The translations under genes and the position numbers were made by a program. From the NCBI RefSeq assembly GCF_001908095.1, contig NZ_MKGR01000028.1, forward strand, positions 1 through 44,415: DNA of 44,415 nt. Reading direction: 5' to 3'. Position 1 is the stretch's first letter; the number at the start of each line of letters is the position of its first letter. Source of the DNA: Xenorhabdus thuongxuanensis. Lineage in GTDB: Bacteria > Pseudomonadota > Gammaproteobacteria > Enterobacterales > Enterobacteriaceae. Shown here in pieces: positions 1 to 8,464 of the stretch. A model generated the notes under the pieces. It made no database searches, was not told where the DNA came from, and saw only the letters and a program-made list of their open reading frames with translations.

Positions 1-61
1 TGGGGATAACAGTTCGGATTTTCCCATGAGTAGCCTTACTGGCAGAGCCAATCTGTCGATG

Positions 62-82
62 ACCACCTCCGCAGGAGGTGGT
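62..82. repeat. 9-bp perfect hairpin, possible end of an IS200/IS605-type element
   Basis: A perfect 9-bp stem (ACCACCTCC / GGAGGTGGT) closes on a GCA loop. No T tract follows on either strand, so it is not a convincing intrinsic terminator. Short hairpins like this are typical of the ends of single-strand-transposing IS200/IS605 elements, and a tnpB gene lies nearby. The sequence left of it (1-61) could then be the tail of such an element, but the window starts too late to show it. Confidence 0.35.
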
Positions 83-168
83 ATTCAGTTATGAATAAAT
101 AATTATATTGAATGCTTTAATAAAAAGCATGTGCCTCATGCCGCTTTTATAGAACAGGAGTTTTTATA

Positions 169-1512
169 ATGTCGTCTAACAACATATCCTCTATAAGTAA
201 CGATAAATCACAGATAAAATCTCATTCAAATCAGCGTCTGGCATTTATGGTTCTAGCAATCGTACAATGTATTCTCATTTTCACGATTGCAATTGTTACC
301 GTTCCACTTCCAAAAATCGCGTTAGAATTCAACCTCACATCTGCTGATCTGCTTCTTGTTCTTGCTGCTTACGGCCTCCCATTCAGTGGCTTACTCTTGT
401 TTGGAGGACGGTTGGCCGATAGGTTTCAGGGGCGACGAATGTTTGCCATTGGTTTATTCATCTTCGGTATATCTTCTGTGATTGCTGGCTTTTCTCCCAC
501 TTTCGAAATGCTTGTTGCCATGCGATTTACTCAAGGGATAGGTGGAGCCTTAACAGCACCGGCTGCAATGGCTGTGCTGCGTGCCTTATTCCCGGAATCC
601 AATGCCTTTGCCAGAGCAATGACCACATGGGGAGGTGTTTCCGTTTTGGGTGCCGTCTTAGGATTTATCATCTCTGGTGTAGTAACAACGTGGGTTTCCT
701 GGCGATGGATGTTTGCTGTTCCTGTCCTTGTTTCAGTCATAGGCTTGCTCAGCACTCACAGTCTACTTCCAGCCGGAATTGATGAGTCTCATCAGCGTCG
801 GTCTAAATTAGATCTGATTGGTGCAATATTTGCTACGCTTGGTATTTCCTTAAGTAGTTATGGTTTGATATTAACTGGCGATCATCCGTGGACATCGTCA
901 GTGGTATTGCTCCCACTACTGATCGGTCTTGGCTCATTAGTTGCCTTTAATGTACTCGAACGTTTCGTCCGTGATCCACTCCTTCCCCCTGGGTTTATTT
1001 TCGAGCGGTATCGGATCACGGGACTATTTGGCATGTTTCTGGCTGCCGTAGGCTCAGGGGTTGTCAACTTTGTTTTATCCCTCTACTTACAACAAGAGCT
1101 GGGATGGACACCGCTCATGACAGCCGGCGCATTCCTGCCGTTCGCAGTTGCTCTCATCGTGACAGGACAAATGACAACACCTTTAATTGGTCGCATAGGT
1201 GCAACACGGGTGACAAGCCTGGGATTATTTATCGCTGCTATTGGGCTTGGATTGTTGATTGGTCTTGACAAAAACACAACTTACATAGTGGGATTACTGC
1301 CCAGTCTGGTTCTCGTCGCAATAGGCATTTCACTGGCTTTTTCAGGCTCTGCGGTACTTTCCACAATGAATGTTCCACAGCATCAGGCGGGTCTGGCTGG
1401 TGGGGTCATGAATACTGCCATGGAACTCGGTCCAACTGTAGGTTTGGCAGGATTAATGGCTATGGCCGCAACACAATCATGTCGCATTCGAGTTTTGTTG
1501 CTGCTGAAGTAA
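169..1512 (+). CDS. MFS drug-efflux-type transporter (DHA2-like), 3' end damaged
   Basis: A 447-residue polytopic inner-membrane protein of the major facilitator superfamily, presumably a proton-driven exporter. Visible family signs are a long first hydrophobic helix after a 25-residue polar N-terminus, the loop 2-3 motif GGRLADRFQGRRMF near residues 80-93, and the TQGIGGALTAPAAMA stretch typical of DHA2 drug exporters. The start is supported by AGGAG eight bases upstream of ATG. The last residues (after MAMAATQS, about residue 435) switch to a basic, non-membrane tail (CRIRVLLLLK), and the final helices expected in 14-helix DHA2 proteins are missing. The coding frame probably shifts near 1478 or the gene is truncated there, and tnpB begins 135 bases later. 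Substrate unknown. Confidence 0.75.
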   Translation: MSSNNISSISNDKSQIKSHSNQRLAFMVLAIVQCILIFTIAIVTVPLPKIALEFNLTSADLLLVLAAYGLPFSGLLLFGGRLADRFQGRRMFAIGLFIFGISSVIAGFSPTFEMLVAMRFTQGIGGALTAPAAMAVLRALFPESNAFARAMTTWGGVSVLGAVLGFIISGVVTTWVSWRWMFAVPVLVSVIGLLSTHSLLPAGIDESHQRRSKLDLIGAIFATLGISLSSYGLILTGDHPWTSSVVLLPLLIGLGSLVAFNVLERFVRDPLLPPGFIFERYRITGLFGMFLAAVGSGVVNFVLSLYLQQELGWTPLMTAGAFLPFAVALIVTGQMTTPLIGRIGATRVTSLGLFIAAIGLGLLIGLDKNTTYIVGLLPSLVLVAIGISLAFSGSAVLSTMNVPQHQAGLAGGVMNTAMELGPTVGLAGLMAMAATQSCRIRVLLLLK

Positions 1513-1551
1513 AAGTCTCTCGTAGTTGTTCAATCATGCGTCTATCGAAGA

Positions 1552-1566
1552 GTTTTCGGCGAAAAC
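1552..1566 (+). other. Small hairpin, candidate left-end structure of the tnpB element
   Basis: GTTTTC, loop GGC, GAAAAC forms a 6-bp perfect hairpin 82 bases ahead of tnpB, between the broken MFS gene and the transposon gene. IS200/IS605 elements carry an imperfect hairpin near each end, so this is a reasonable candidate for the left end. The exact boundary cannot be fixed without an empty-site comparison. Confidence 0.25.
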
Positions 1567-1647
1567 CTGCGAACGATTCATTGTGTATACTCAATTGAAA
1601 GATTCCTGTCACGTGTTACGATAGTTGAAATATATCAATGAGCGCTG

Positions 1648-2850
1648 ATGATGTTAAGGGCCACAAAAGTCCGCATTTATCCCACTCCCGAACAGGCTGA
1701 ATATCTTAATGCCCAGTTCGGTGCGGTGCGTTTTGCGTATAACAAGGCTCTGCACATAAAAAAACACATTTATAAGTATCATGGGGTGAGTTTAAACCCC
1801 CGTAAAGACCTTAAGCCATTGCTGGCAACCGCGAAGAAATCACGAAAATACGCGTGGCTCAAAGCGTATGATTCCATTGCGTTACAGCAGGCTGTCATCA
1901 ATTTAAATACGGCCTTTGATAACTTTTTTAATCCAAAACGCCGCGCCAGATTTCCGGCATTTAAACGCAAGCATGGCAAACAATCCAGTTATCACTGTGT
2001 GGGCGTGAAAGTATTGAATAATGCCATAAAAATTCCCAAGCTGGCGCCGATAGAAGCCCGTATCCACCGAGAAATCCAGGGTGAAGTGAAAAGCATTACT
2101 CTGTCGCGAACGCCAACGGGAAAATATTTTGCTTCAATGCTTTGTGATGATGGCAAAGAAACCCCCGTTCCTCCTGATGTGATTGATGCAGATAAAAGCA
2201 CCGGATGTGACCTTGGGTTAACCCATTTCCTTATCCGTTCTGATGGCAGGAAACAGGCCAATCCGCGCTATTCAATCCGAGCCAGTAAGAACTTACGGCG
2301 CAAGCAGAAAGCGCTTTCACGAAAACGAAAAGGCAGTAAAAATCGGAATAAAGCGCGTTTACAGGTAGCCAAAAGCCATGAAAAAGTGGCGAATGGCCGC
2401 GGGGATTTCCAGCACAAATTGTCCCGACAACTCATTGACGAAAACCAAGCAGTGATAGTCGAGACACTGAAAACGAGCAATATGCTCAAAAACCGCAGGC
2501 TCGCGCGCCATATAGCGGATGCGGGCTGGCACAGCTTTGTCACGAAGCTCGAATATAAAGCCAAAGAAGCGGGAAAACATCTGGTCAGGCTGGACCAGTG
2601 GTATGCAAGTTCGAAAACCTGTCACCGTTGTGGTCACAAAGAAGCCGACATGCCGTTAAGCCAGCGGGACTGGATATGTCCAGCCTGCCAGACGGCGCAT
2701 GACAGGGATATCAATGCGGCGTTAAATATTAAGCAGCAAGGTTTATTTGAATTACAGGCGGCGGGTCTCGTCGTCTCTGCCCATGGAGGCCAGCGTCAGA
2801 CTTGTCACGCACAAGCAGCGGCCTGTGAAGTGGGAAGCCTCGCCCGATAG
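1648..2850 (+). CDS. tnpB: IS200/IS605-family TnpB, RNA-guided nuclease
   Basis: A complete 400-residue TnpB, the ancestor-type relative of Cas12. In characterised homologues it uses a guide RNA from the element's right end to cut DNA and so helps the element persist. Visible here are the N-terminal helix-turn-helix region starting RATKVRIYPTPEQ, the RuvC-like fold with catalytic Asp in CDLGLTHFL (about residue 189), Glu in VIVETLKTSNM (about 272), and Asp in the final DRDINAALN motif. A four-cysteine zinc finger (CHRCG...CPAC, about 329-350) sits before the last motif. All catalytic residues are present, so the protein is predicted active. No tnpA transposase is next to it, so it is a tnpB-only element or depends on a TnpA elsewhere. 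The start MML was taken because the conserved N-terminus follows at once. Confidence 0.93.
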   Translation: MMLRATKVRIYPTPEQAEYLNAQFGAVRFAYNKALHIKKHIYKYHGVSLNPRKDLKPLLATAKKSRKYAWLKAYDSIALQQAVINLNTAFDNFFNPKRRARFPAFKRKHGKQSSYHCVGVKVLNNAIKIPKLAPIEARIHREIQGEVKSITLSRTPTGKYFASMLCDDGKETPVPPDVIDADKSTGCDLGLTHFLIRSDGRKQANPRYSIRASKNLRRKQKALSRKRKGSKNRNKARLQVAKSHEKVANGRGDFQHKLSRQLIDENQAVIVETLKTSNMLKNRRLARHIADAGWHSFVTKLEYKAKEAGKHLVRLDQWYASSKTCHRCGHKEADMPLSQRDWICPACQTAHDRDINAALNIKQQGLFELQAAGLVVSAHGGQRQTCHAQAAACEVGSLAR

Positions 2851-2866
2851 GGCGGGGAGCAGTCAC
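2770..2866 (+). ncRNA. Candidate omega (right-end) guide RNA scaffold of tnpB
   Basis: In characterised TnpB elements the guide-RNA scaffold overlaps the end of tnpB and runs to the right end of the element, with the adjoining genomic bases acting as guide. Here the tnpB stop codon lies inside a GC-rich hairpin (CCTCGCCC 2838-2845 with GGGCGGGG 2850-2857, one G-U pair) followed by GAGCAGTCAC. If the element ends near 2866, the guide would be the bases just after it. Both limits are approximate. Confidence 0.45.
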
Positions 2867-2974
2867 TGTCAGAATTGCAATGAAGTCATCTTAAAATGAA
2901 GGCATTGCGAGCAAGTGGGAAGCGTCTGATTTTACCGCAGAAAAGAAAACGTAAGCCAATACTAAAACAAATCG

Positions 2975-3076
2975 GATAAAAGACTGAATAGAAAAACAAT
3001 AGGTTATTCTAAATCGGAAGAGATGCACGACAAAGTAATAGGTACATTTATTGAGCGTGAAAACTACCTAAAGTGA
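2975..3076 (+). pseudogene. IS1-family transposase relic (InsB C-terminal end)
   Basis: One reading frame encodes a recognisable InsB C-terminus: RLNRKTIGYSKS, then MHDKVIG, then a stop at 3074-3076. An in-frame stop lies just upstream and nothing of the catalytic part remains, so this is the last third of a dead IS1-family transposase. It lies directly after the tnpB element, which marks 1500-3200 as an insertion hot spot. Confidence 0.75.
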
Positions 3077-3084
3077 TAAAGAAT

Positions 3085-3167
3085 ATGCTGTTGTAGTTTA
3101 CTCTTAGGTACGAACTCAATTGGATAAAATTTAAGTTCAGGTTACGGTAACAAACTCACAACAGCAT
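3085..3167. repeat. Inverted repeat (15 of 16 matches) around a 52-bp core
   Basis: ATGCTGTTGTAGTTT at 3085-3099 is repeated in inverse orientation as AAACTCACAACAGCAT at 3152-3167, with one base inserted. The interior also has partly complementary pieces. It follows the IS1 relic, so it may be the end of another small element or a MITE-like unit. Apart from this and the IS1 relic I see nothing else in 2867-3232. Confidence 0.5.
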
Positions 3168-3232
3168 ACTTGGCTAACAATCAAGAGATATCGGCTGTAA
3201 AAGTGATAATCAGGGTATGAGTTAAATTAAAC

Positions 3233-4414
3233 CTAATATTTCTTATTATGAAAATATGTATCCATCAGGATTGGAATAAGAGCGATTATTGCTAGTAGTG
3301 CTCCAACCCAACCCACAGAAGGTAATCCATAGCCTGCCTTTATAGCTAATCCACCAAATAAGGGAGCTAATGTAATCCCAAGTTGGAAAGCAGATACATT
3401 GGTTGCTCCGGCTAGTGTTGGGGCATCTGCTGCGATTGTGTAAACCCTATTCATCACCGCAGGGTTAACAACAAAGCCAAATATACCAAGTAGAAATACC
3501 AAATAAATTGTCGCCATCAAATTTTCTGCCCAAAAAGCCAATGCAAGAGAGATAGCAATTACGCCAAGTGTTCCAATAACCAGAGTTTTGAATGGATATT
3601 TATCGGCTGTTCTCCCACCAATAGTTAATCCAATAAAAGCCCCGATACCAAAAAGAGAGAGCACTGCGGGCAACCAAGCAACAGTTAATTGACTCGTATC
3701 AATAAGCAATGCACCTAAGTAGCTAAATGTCGCCATGTAAGCTGCCGTTGTCAATATGGTAGTGCCATAAGCAATCCACAATTTGGGTTTAGCCATGACT
3801 CTTAGTTCAGTATGTAATGTAAGTTTCTGTCCCTTGCTTTGCATGTTAGGCAGCATAAACCACAAAGCAAATGCTGTAATTGAAGTTGCTACTGCAACGG
3901 CCCAAAAACCTGCACGCCAACCAGCGATATCACTGATCATAGTTCCCAATGGCCCTCCGACAACCATTGCCAAGCTTAGTCCACTCACCACAATGGATAA
4001 TGCCCTAGCAGTACGATCCTGAGTCACTAAATTAACGGCTGTCGTTGCAGCAACCGCCCAAAATCCAGCGTAAGCTACACCGCTCACAATACGTGCAACC
4101 AATAATGACCAATAGTCCGTTACAAGCATCCCAATGGCAGTAGCTGCAACAAATAATGCTTGACTTATCAACAAAGTTGCACGTTTCGGCCAGCGCAGAG
4201 TTGCCACAGCCAACGGTGGTGCTCCCAACAAAACACCAATGGCAAAGGCTGAAATCAACATACCTGCGGATGGTAAAGAAACCTGTAAGTCTTCGGCAAT
4301 CTTAGGTAACACGCCCGAAATTAAAAATTCAGAGCTTCCCATTGCAAACAAACTTAAGCCAAGGAGATAGACTGCTATAGGGACACTTGATTGAGTGACA
4401 TTTGAGATAGACAT
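3233..4414 (-). CDS. MFS transporter, Cmx/CmrA-like (chloramphenicol-type efflux)
   Basis: A 393-residue, 12-helix inner-membrane exporter of the DHA1 group. The N-terminus LFAMGSSEFLISGVLPKIA and the following helices resemble the Cmx/CmrA/Cml chloramphenicol exporters and, more distantly, arabinose efflux permeases. Length is normal and the frame is open throughout. GGAG lies six bases before the ATG. The gene stands alone: an IS relic lies downstream and a bgl operon relic upstream on the other strand. The role is drug or metabolite export by proton antiport; the actual substrate cannot be read from the sequence. I see no adjacent regulator. Confidence 0.85.
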   Translation of the reverse strand: MSISNVTQSSVPIAVYLLGLSLFAMGSSEFLISGVLPKIAEDLQVSLPSAGMLISAFAIGVLLGAPPLAVATLRWPKRATLLISQALFVAATAIGMLVTDYWSLLVARIVSGVAYAGFWAVAATTAVNLVTQDRTARALSIVVSGLSLAMVVGGPLGTMISDIAGWRAGFWAVAVATSITAFALWFMLPNMQSKGQKLTLHTELRVMAKPKLWIAYGTTILTTAAYMATFSYLGALLIDTSQLTVAWLPAVLSLFGIGAFIGLTIGGRTADKYPFKTLVIGTLGVIAISLALAFWAENLMATIYLVFLLGIFGFVVNPAVMNRVYTIAADAPTLAGATNVSAFQLGITLAPLFGGLAIKAGYGLPSVGWVGALLAIIALIPILMDTYFHNKKY

Positions 4415-4662
4415 AGTGAACTCCAGAGTTGTTGACTAAGACATAAAATATTATTCAATTAAACAATTTATTGTTTTTATGTCAAATGCAATTTGTCAAA
4501 AATAACAGTGAAGAAACAAATCAATAATAAGAAAAAAATATATGAAAATAAAAATATATATTCCGTCGATAAAAATAATACAAATTAAATATCTAGCGAT
4601 CACAATCACATTTCTTTTGATTAAAAATTGAGCCAGCATTAAAAGTAAATAAAATCAGAAAT

Positions 4663-4691
4663 TGATTGTTACTGCTTAGATAGGAAAAATC
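4663..4691 (+). promoter_or_regulatory. Relic BglG/LicT-type RNA antiterminator (RAT) site
   Basis: The sequence TGATTGTTACTG ... GGAAAAATC matches the conserved flanks of the ribonucleic antiterminator bound by BglG-family proteins in bgl operon leaders. The transport gene remains begin only a few bases later, so the leader terminator and the start of the gene have been deleted. Between 4415 and 4660 I see only AT-rich DNA. Confidence 0.55.
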
Positions 4692-4692
4692 T

Positions 4693-5159
4693 GGCATCGG
4701 CTTTCTCCACGGTATAGAGAGATATCAATAAACTAAAAGCCCATCCTGATATCATTACGGTTGTCGAAAGTGGAGGGTAATTTCAGGTTGTGATTGGTAA
4801 TCAAGTCAAAGAGGTATATCAGGTTATTCAGCAAGTGTTGGCACCTCCTGATGAAACATCCTTAATGACAAATCCAACAGGCAAGCGAGATAATTTATTT
4901 AACCATTTTATCGATATTATTTCGGGTATCTTTACCCCATTTTTAGGAGTAATGGCAGCTTCAGGGATTTTAAAAGGCTTGCTTGCAGTTGCCATTGCAT
5001 TTCATTGGCTAACGCTTGATAGCGGTACTTATCGTATCTGGTATGCAGCCAGTGACTCGCTGTTTTATTGTTATTTACCCAGTTCAGAATGGGGTTGGCA
5101 GATAGATCCCCTTGGTTTATAGACAAGTGATTGCAACCAATGGCAGTAGTTTGAGTGAA
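4693..5159 (+). pseudogene. Deletion relic of a beta-glucoside operon (EIIBC fused to phospho-beta-glucosidase tail)
   Basis: Reading through stop codons, 4693-4790 encodes the EIIB end (INKLKAHPDIITVVESGG, stop, FQVV). An open segment 4790-5080 follows with the start of EIIC (RDNLFNHFIDIISGIFTPFL, then VMAASGILKG). After about 5080 the EIIC match stops. Near 5106-5159 a second, one-base-shifted frame reads RQVIATNGSSLSE then stop, which fits the C-terminus of a 6-phospho-beta-glucosidase (WYKQVI.TNG type). An internal deletion has thus joined the 5' part of the permease gene to the 3' end of the hydrolase gene. It is not functional. The 110-codon open frame at 4790-5122 is the longest uninterrupted piece. 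Confidence 0.75.
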
Positions 5160-5179
5160 TGATTCTATTTTTGATTCAT

Positions 5180-5205
5180 AAGGTTCTGAGTCTGTTCAGA
5201 ACCTT
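5180..5205 (+). terminator. Hairpin after the bgl relic
   Basis: AAGGTTCTGA, loop GTCTGT, TCAGAACCTT: a perfect 10-bp stem. The following bases are only mildly T-rich. It would have ended the old bgl operon, and it lies 44 bases beyond the end of mogA on the opposite strand, so it may serve both directions. Confidence 0.6.
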
Positions 5206-5248
5206 TATGGCCTTCAATTATTCATAGCAACAAGCAACATATGGATTT

Positions 5249-5824
5249 TTAACGACGTGCACTTTTTGGCCTGAATGCGGCTACAACGCTTTCATCTGTT
5301 TCTACATAAGGGCCATCCAGCAATTGGATGCAGTAGGGAACACTGGCGAAAATTCCCGCTACCAACACCTTGCCATCTTCGTTTTTTAATCCTTCTAGTG
5401 TTTCTGCGATGGCTTTCGGTTGTCCAGGAAGGTTTAGAATTAGCGCTTGATTGCGGATCACGCCGACTTGTCGGGACAGAATGGCTGTTGGTACAAACTG
5501 AAGGCTGATTTGGCGCATTTGTTCCCCAAATCCTGGCATTTCACGATCAGCAATTGCCAGCGTTGCATCCGGCGTTACATCGCGACGTGCGGGGCCTGTC
5601 CCTCCAGTGGTTAGTACCAGGTGGCATCCCAATTCATCGACCAATTCACACAATGTTTGTTCAATCAGGATTTTCTCATCAGGGATCAGGTGGGTTTCTA
5701 CGCTAAAAGGTGTGGTAATCGCTTTTTTCAGCCATGCTTCCAGTGCGGGTAGCCCTTTATCCTGATAAACGCCATTTGACGCACGATCAGAAACAGACAC
5801 GAGGCCAATGCGCAATACATTCAT
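5249..5824 (-). CDS. mogA: Molybdopterin adenylyltransferase
   Basis: A 191-residue cytoplasmic enzyme that activates molybdopterin by adenylation before molybdate insertion in molybdenum cofactor synthesis. The MoaB/Mog fold is shown by LRIGLVSVSDRAS at the N-terminus and the substrate-binding TTGGTGPARRDVTPDAT stretch around residues 72-88; the size is close to E. coli MogA (195). In E. coli mog lies next to talB; here a TonB receptor gene has been inserted between them. Single gene, ending towards the bgl relic. Confidence 0.95.
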   Translation of the reverse strand: MNVLRIGLVSVSDRASNGVYQDKGLPALEAWLKKAITTPFSVETHLIPDEKILIEQTLCELVDELGCHLVLTTGGTGPARRDVTPDATLAIADREMPGFGEQMRQISLQFVPTAILSRQVGVIRNQALILNLPGQPKAIAETLEGLKNEDGKVLVAGIFASVPYCIQLLDGPYVETDESVVAAFRPKSARR

Positions 5825-6193
5825 ACAAACCTCAATTAATTATAAAAAATAGGCAAAATAATAAAATTTGTTGGCTGCAACTTGAAATTTATTGAATATA
5901 AGTTATAGCTAAATAGATGGTAACATGCCCCCAACTTCGTTGCAGCGTAATAATATTTCTACTATTCACCTTGGTATTGTGGAAAATTTCATCGTCCACA
6001 TCCATCTTCTGGTACAGATAAAGGTGTGGGAAAGCAGATGAAGCTTAAAGCTATAAAATCACACTGCACTGCTTTAATCATAGCCTGAGGAATTCTACTA
6101 TTCTGTTTTCTTTAACAAAAACTTTGATCGTTCCTCAGGCACTGAGTTTCCTTTCTTAAGCAGAGTTCGGGTTATTTAAGCAACTTTTTTTGA
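5825..6193. other. Intergenic stretch with a 10-bp inverted repeat
   Basis: No gene is recognisable. GCCTGAGGAA at 6083-6092 and TTCCTCAGGC at 6131-6140 form a perfect inverted repeat with a 38-base spacer. No T tract follows on the minus strand where the TonB receptor gene ends, so it is a weak terminator candidate; it could also be the pair of ends of a tiny mobile unit. Confidence 0.5.
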
Positions 6194-8446
6194 TCAAAAA
6201 GTCGCTGTTACACCTAACCTGAATGTACGACCAGGAGAAGGAATGTAACCCACATTAATTGGTTGTATATAATATCTGTCAAAAACATTATCCACAGTAA
6301 AATCTGCTATTATGTTTTTATTTATCATTAATGAACTTCTAAAATCAACAATTGTTGCCGGTTTATAATCGACAGGTGCTAACAATGGAGCAGAACCTCG
6401 TCCAATCCTAGCGGTTGGTATTGCTCTTTTATCAAAGTACGATATTCGTCCACCAATAGACAATTTGTTGTTAAGGAACCCTTGATTTATATCTAATGAA
6501 TAGCTTTTTTTAGGTGGAATGTGGTTTGTTGCATAATCAGATGGAAGGTTCTCATTAACACATCCTTTTTCTTTCTTACAAAACTCAATATCTATATAGT
6601 AATTTGCTGATGCTTTTACTGTAAAATCCTTAATCTTATAGCTTGTCTCCAGTTCAACCCCTTCAAATTTTGCTTTATTGATATTATCAATATGCATTGA
6701 AAATTTATCCCATTGCCAGCTACGACTAATATAATTATCAATATTAGAGTTAAAATAACCGATGCTCAATTTTAACTCATCATTTGCTATTAAATTTTCA
6801 AAGCCAAACGCAGATCCTATTTCAATATTTTTCATAGTTTCATGCTGTAGGTTATTATCTGCTTTCATAAAAAAGCCATTTGTCCCTTCAACTAATGAAG
6901 GAAATCTTGGACTTTGAGAATAACGACTATAGAGCATTATTTGTTTTATTGGCCTATATTCAACTCCAAAACTATATCCATAAGCCGTTCCATCTTTAGG
7001 TATTGATGGGATATCACCTTTATCTTTTAATGAATAACTTTTATGCTCAAGAGAAGATAATAAATTGATTTTACTGGTTAATTCATACTTCCCATTAACA
7101 AAAATACGGTATTCTTGTCTTGTTCCTTCCCGCTGGTGAGGATGCTGAGACCAAAAACCTTTGGCTGGTCCCGTTTTTTCGGTAAGATAACTCCCTCCCA
7201 GAAGTACATTTGTTGGTTTATTATACATGTCAAATTCTAAGTTATTGGAAAGATTAACCCCCCATGTATCAGATTTCTTTTCATCACCTAATGTATTTTG
7301 GGATGTTTTAGGTCTGTCTTTTAAATCTAAATGCCATAGAGAAAAGTTAATATCAATTAACGGGTTATTTGATTTCCAATCATAACCAAGTTTATATCTT
7401 GCTAAACGAACGTAAGCATTTGGTCCTTGTGATACTGAGACTGTAGTTCCTTTATCTATAGTTGTTGTATCTGCAACATATGTTTCACCAAAAGTACTAT
7501 CATATAGGCTGTAAACAGCACTAACTCTGTGCTCATCATTAATCCATGCACTGGTTTTTAATAAATAAGAACGTGTATTCTCTGATGTATTAGGTACTGC
7601 TGCACCTTTAGGATAAATGGTATAACCAGCATCTTGGACAGTTTCGGCTGTTACGGGGCAAGGAGCTATATCGTCGTTATCATCATAATACTCATCCGGA
7701 CATAAATACCCTGGTCGTGTATAATTATTGGTACCAAATCCTTTTTTCCCTGAATGATAATTCCCTCTGATACGTTTTGATACCCCAGCTAAAAGCTCGA
7801 AATTTTCATCTGCATAAGCAACCACCACACTTCCAGTGTTATTTTTTCCATTAAATATGTTTTCTTTTTTTGGAGACGGTTCATCATTCCATGTGTAATT
7901 ATTATAGTTTGAGTGGTTACTTAAAATACTACCTTTTAGGCGTATACCAAAGTTATTACCTGGAATTAATATATCAGCAGGAGATATTGTTTTCATATTT
8001 ACAGTACCACCTATCCCTGTAATACCAGAACCGCCATAAAATCCTTTTTTTATATCTACTTCACCGATGAAGTCTGGATCAATATAAGTACGGTTAGATA
8101 CACCTTGATAGCCTCGATATAAGGCTGTTTGATTTATAGTATCATCCACACTAGTAGAAATTCTTCCTTGACCTTGTAAACCTCGAATATTGACATCTAT
8201 TGCTCCTGATGATCTAGACTCACCAGATAGAACTCCCGATGTACTTTTAAATATATCAGCAGGATTAATGATTATTTGTTTATTTAATTCCTGACTATCT
8301 AGTAATACTTCATTATTCTTCTTTAAGTCTAATGAAGAATAAACATATATAGTATCGCTTGAATGCTCAGTAGTTGATTCATTCGCAGCGAAAGAGTAAA
8401 GCGGGCTGACTGCAAAAAGAGTTATAAAAAAGTGTGGGTTATTCAT
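6194..8446 (-). CDS. TonB-dependent outer-membrane receptor, haem/hemophore-receptor-like
   Basis: A 750-residue outer-membrane receptor that imports an iron-containing ligand with energy from TonB-ExbB-ExbD. The start used is the ATG at 8446, which opens a clean signal peptide (MNNPHFFITLFAVSPLYSFA, cut before ANES). A further in-frame ATG at 8485 lies inside the Fur box and is unlikely. A TonB-box-like start (SDTIYVYS) is followed by the plug domain with VNIRGLQGQGR and a GIGGTVNMKT end; the barrel ends in aromatic Phe (GVTATF). The plug resembles HasR and related haem receptors more than siderophore receptors, and SPRFPSLVEG resembles their FRAP region. Two loops hold cysteine pairs. No hemophore or haem-uptake genes are adjacent, so the ligand is uncertain. 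Confidence 0.88.
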   Translation of the reverse strand: MNNPHFFITLFAVSPLYSFAANESTTEHSSDTIYVYSSLDLKKNNEVLLDSQELNKQIIINPADIFKSTSGVLSGESRSSGAIDVNIRGLQGQGRISTSVDDTINQTALYRGYQGVSNRTYIDPDFIGEVDIKKGFYGGSGITGIGGTVNMKTISPADILIPGNNFGIRLKGSILSNHSNYNNYTWNDEPSPKKENIFNGKNNTGSVVVAYADENFELLAGVSKRIRGNYHSGKKGFGTNNYTRPGYLCPDEYYDDNDDIAPCPVTAETVQDAGYTIYPKGAAVPNTSENTRSYLLKTSAWINDEHRVSAVYSLYDSTFGETYVADTTTIDKGTTVSVSQGPNAYVRLARYKLGYDWKSNNPLIDINFSLWHLDLKDRPKTSQNTLGDEKKSDTWGVNLSNNLEFDMYNKPTNVLLGGSYLTEKTGPAKGFWSQHPHQREGTRQEYRIFVNGKYELTSKINLLSSLEHKSYSLKDKGDIPSIPKDGTAYGYSFGVEYRPIKQIMLYSRYSQSPRFPSLVEGTNGFFMKADNNLQHETMKNIEIGSAFGFENLIANDELKLSIGYFNSNIDNYISRSWQWDKFSMHIDNINKAKFEGVELETSYKIKDFTVKASANYYIDIEFCKKEKGCVNENLPSDYATNHIPPKKSYSLDINQGFLNNKLSIGGRISYFDKRAIPTARIGRGSAPLLAPVDYKPATIVDFRSSLMINKNIIADFTVDNVFDRYYIQPINVGYIPSPGRTFRLGVTATF

Positions 8447-8464
8447 AAGATTACTACATTTGTT

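Noticed and set aside
3233-4414. Idea that the Cmx-like exporter forms an antibiotic-resistance cassette with the nearby MFS gene
   Set aside because: They are on opposite strands, separated by IS remains, with no shared regulator or repeat framing them.
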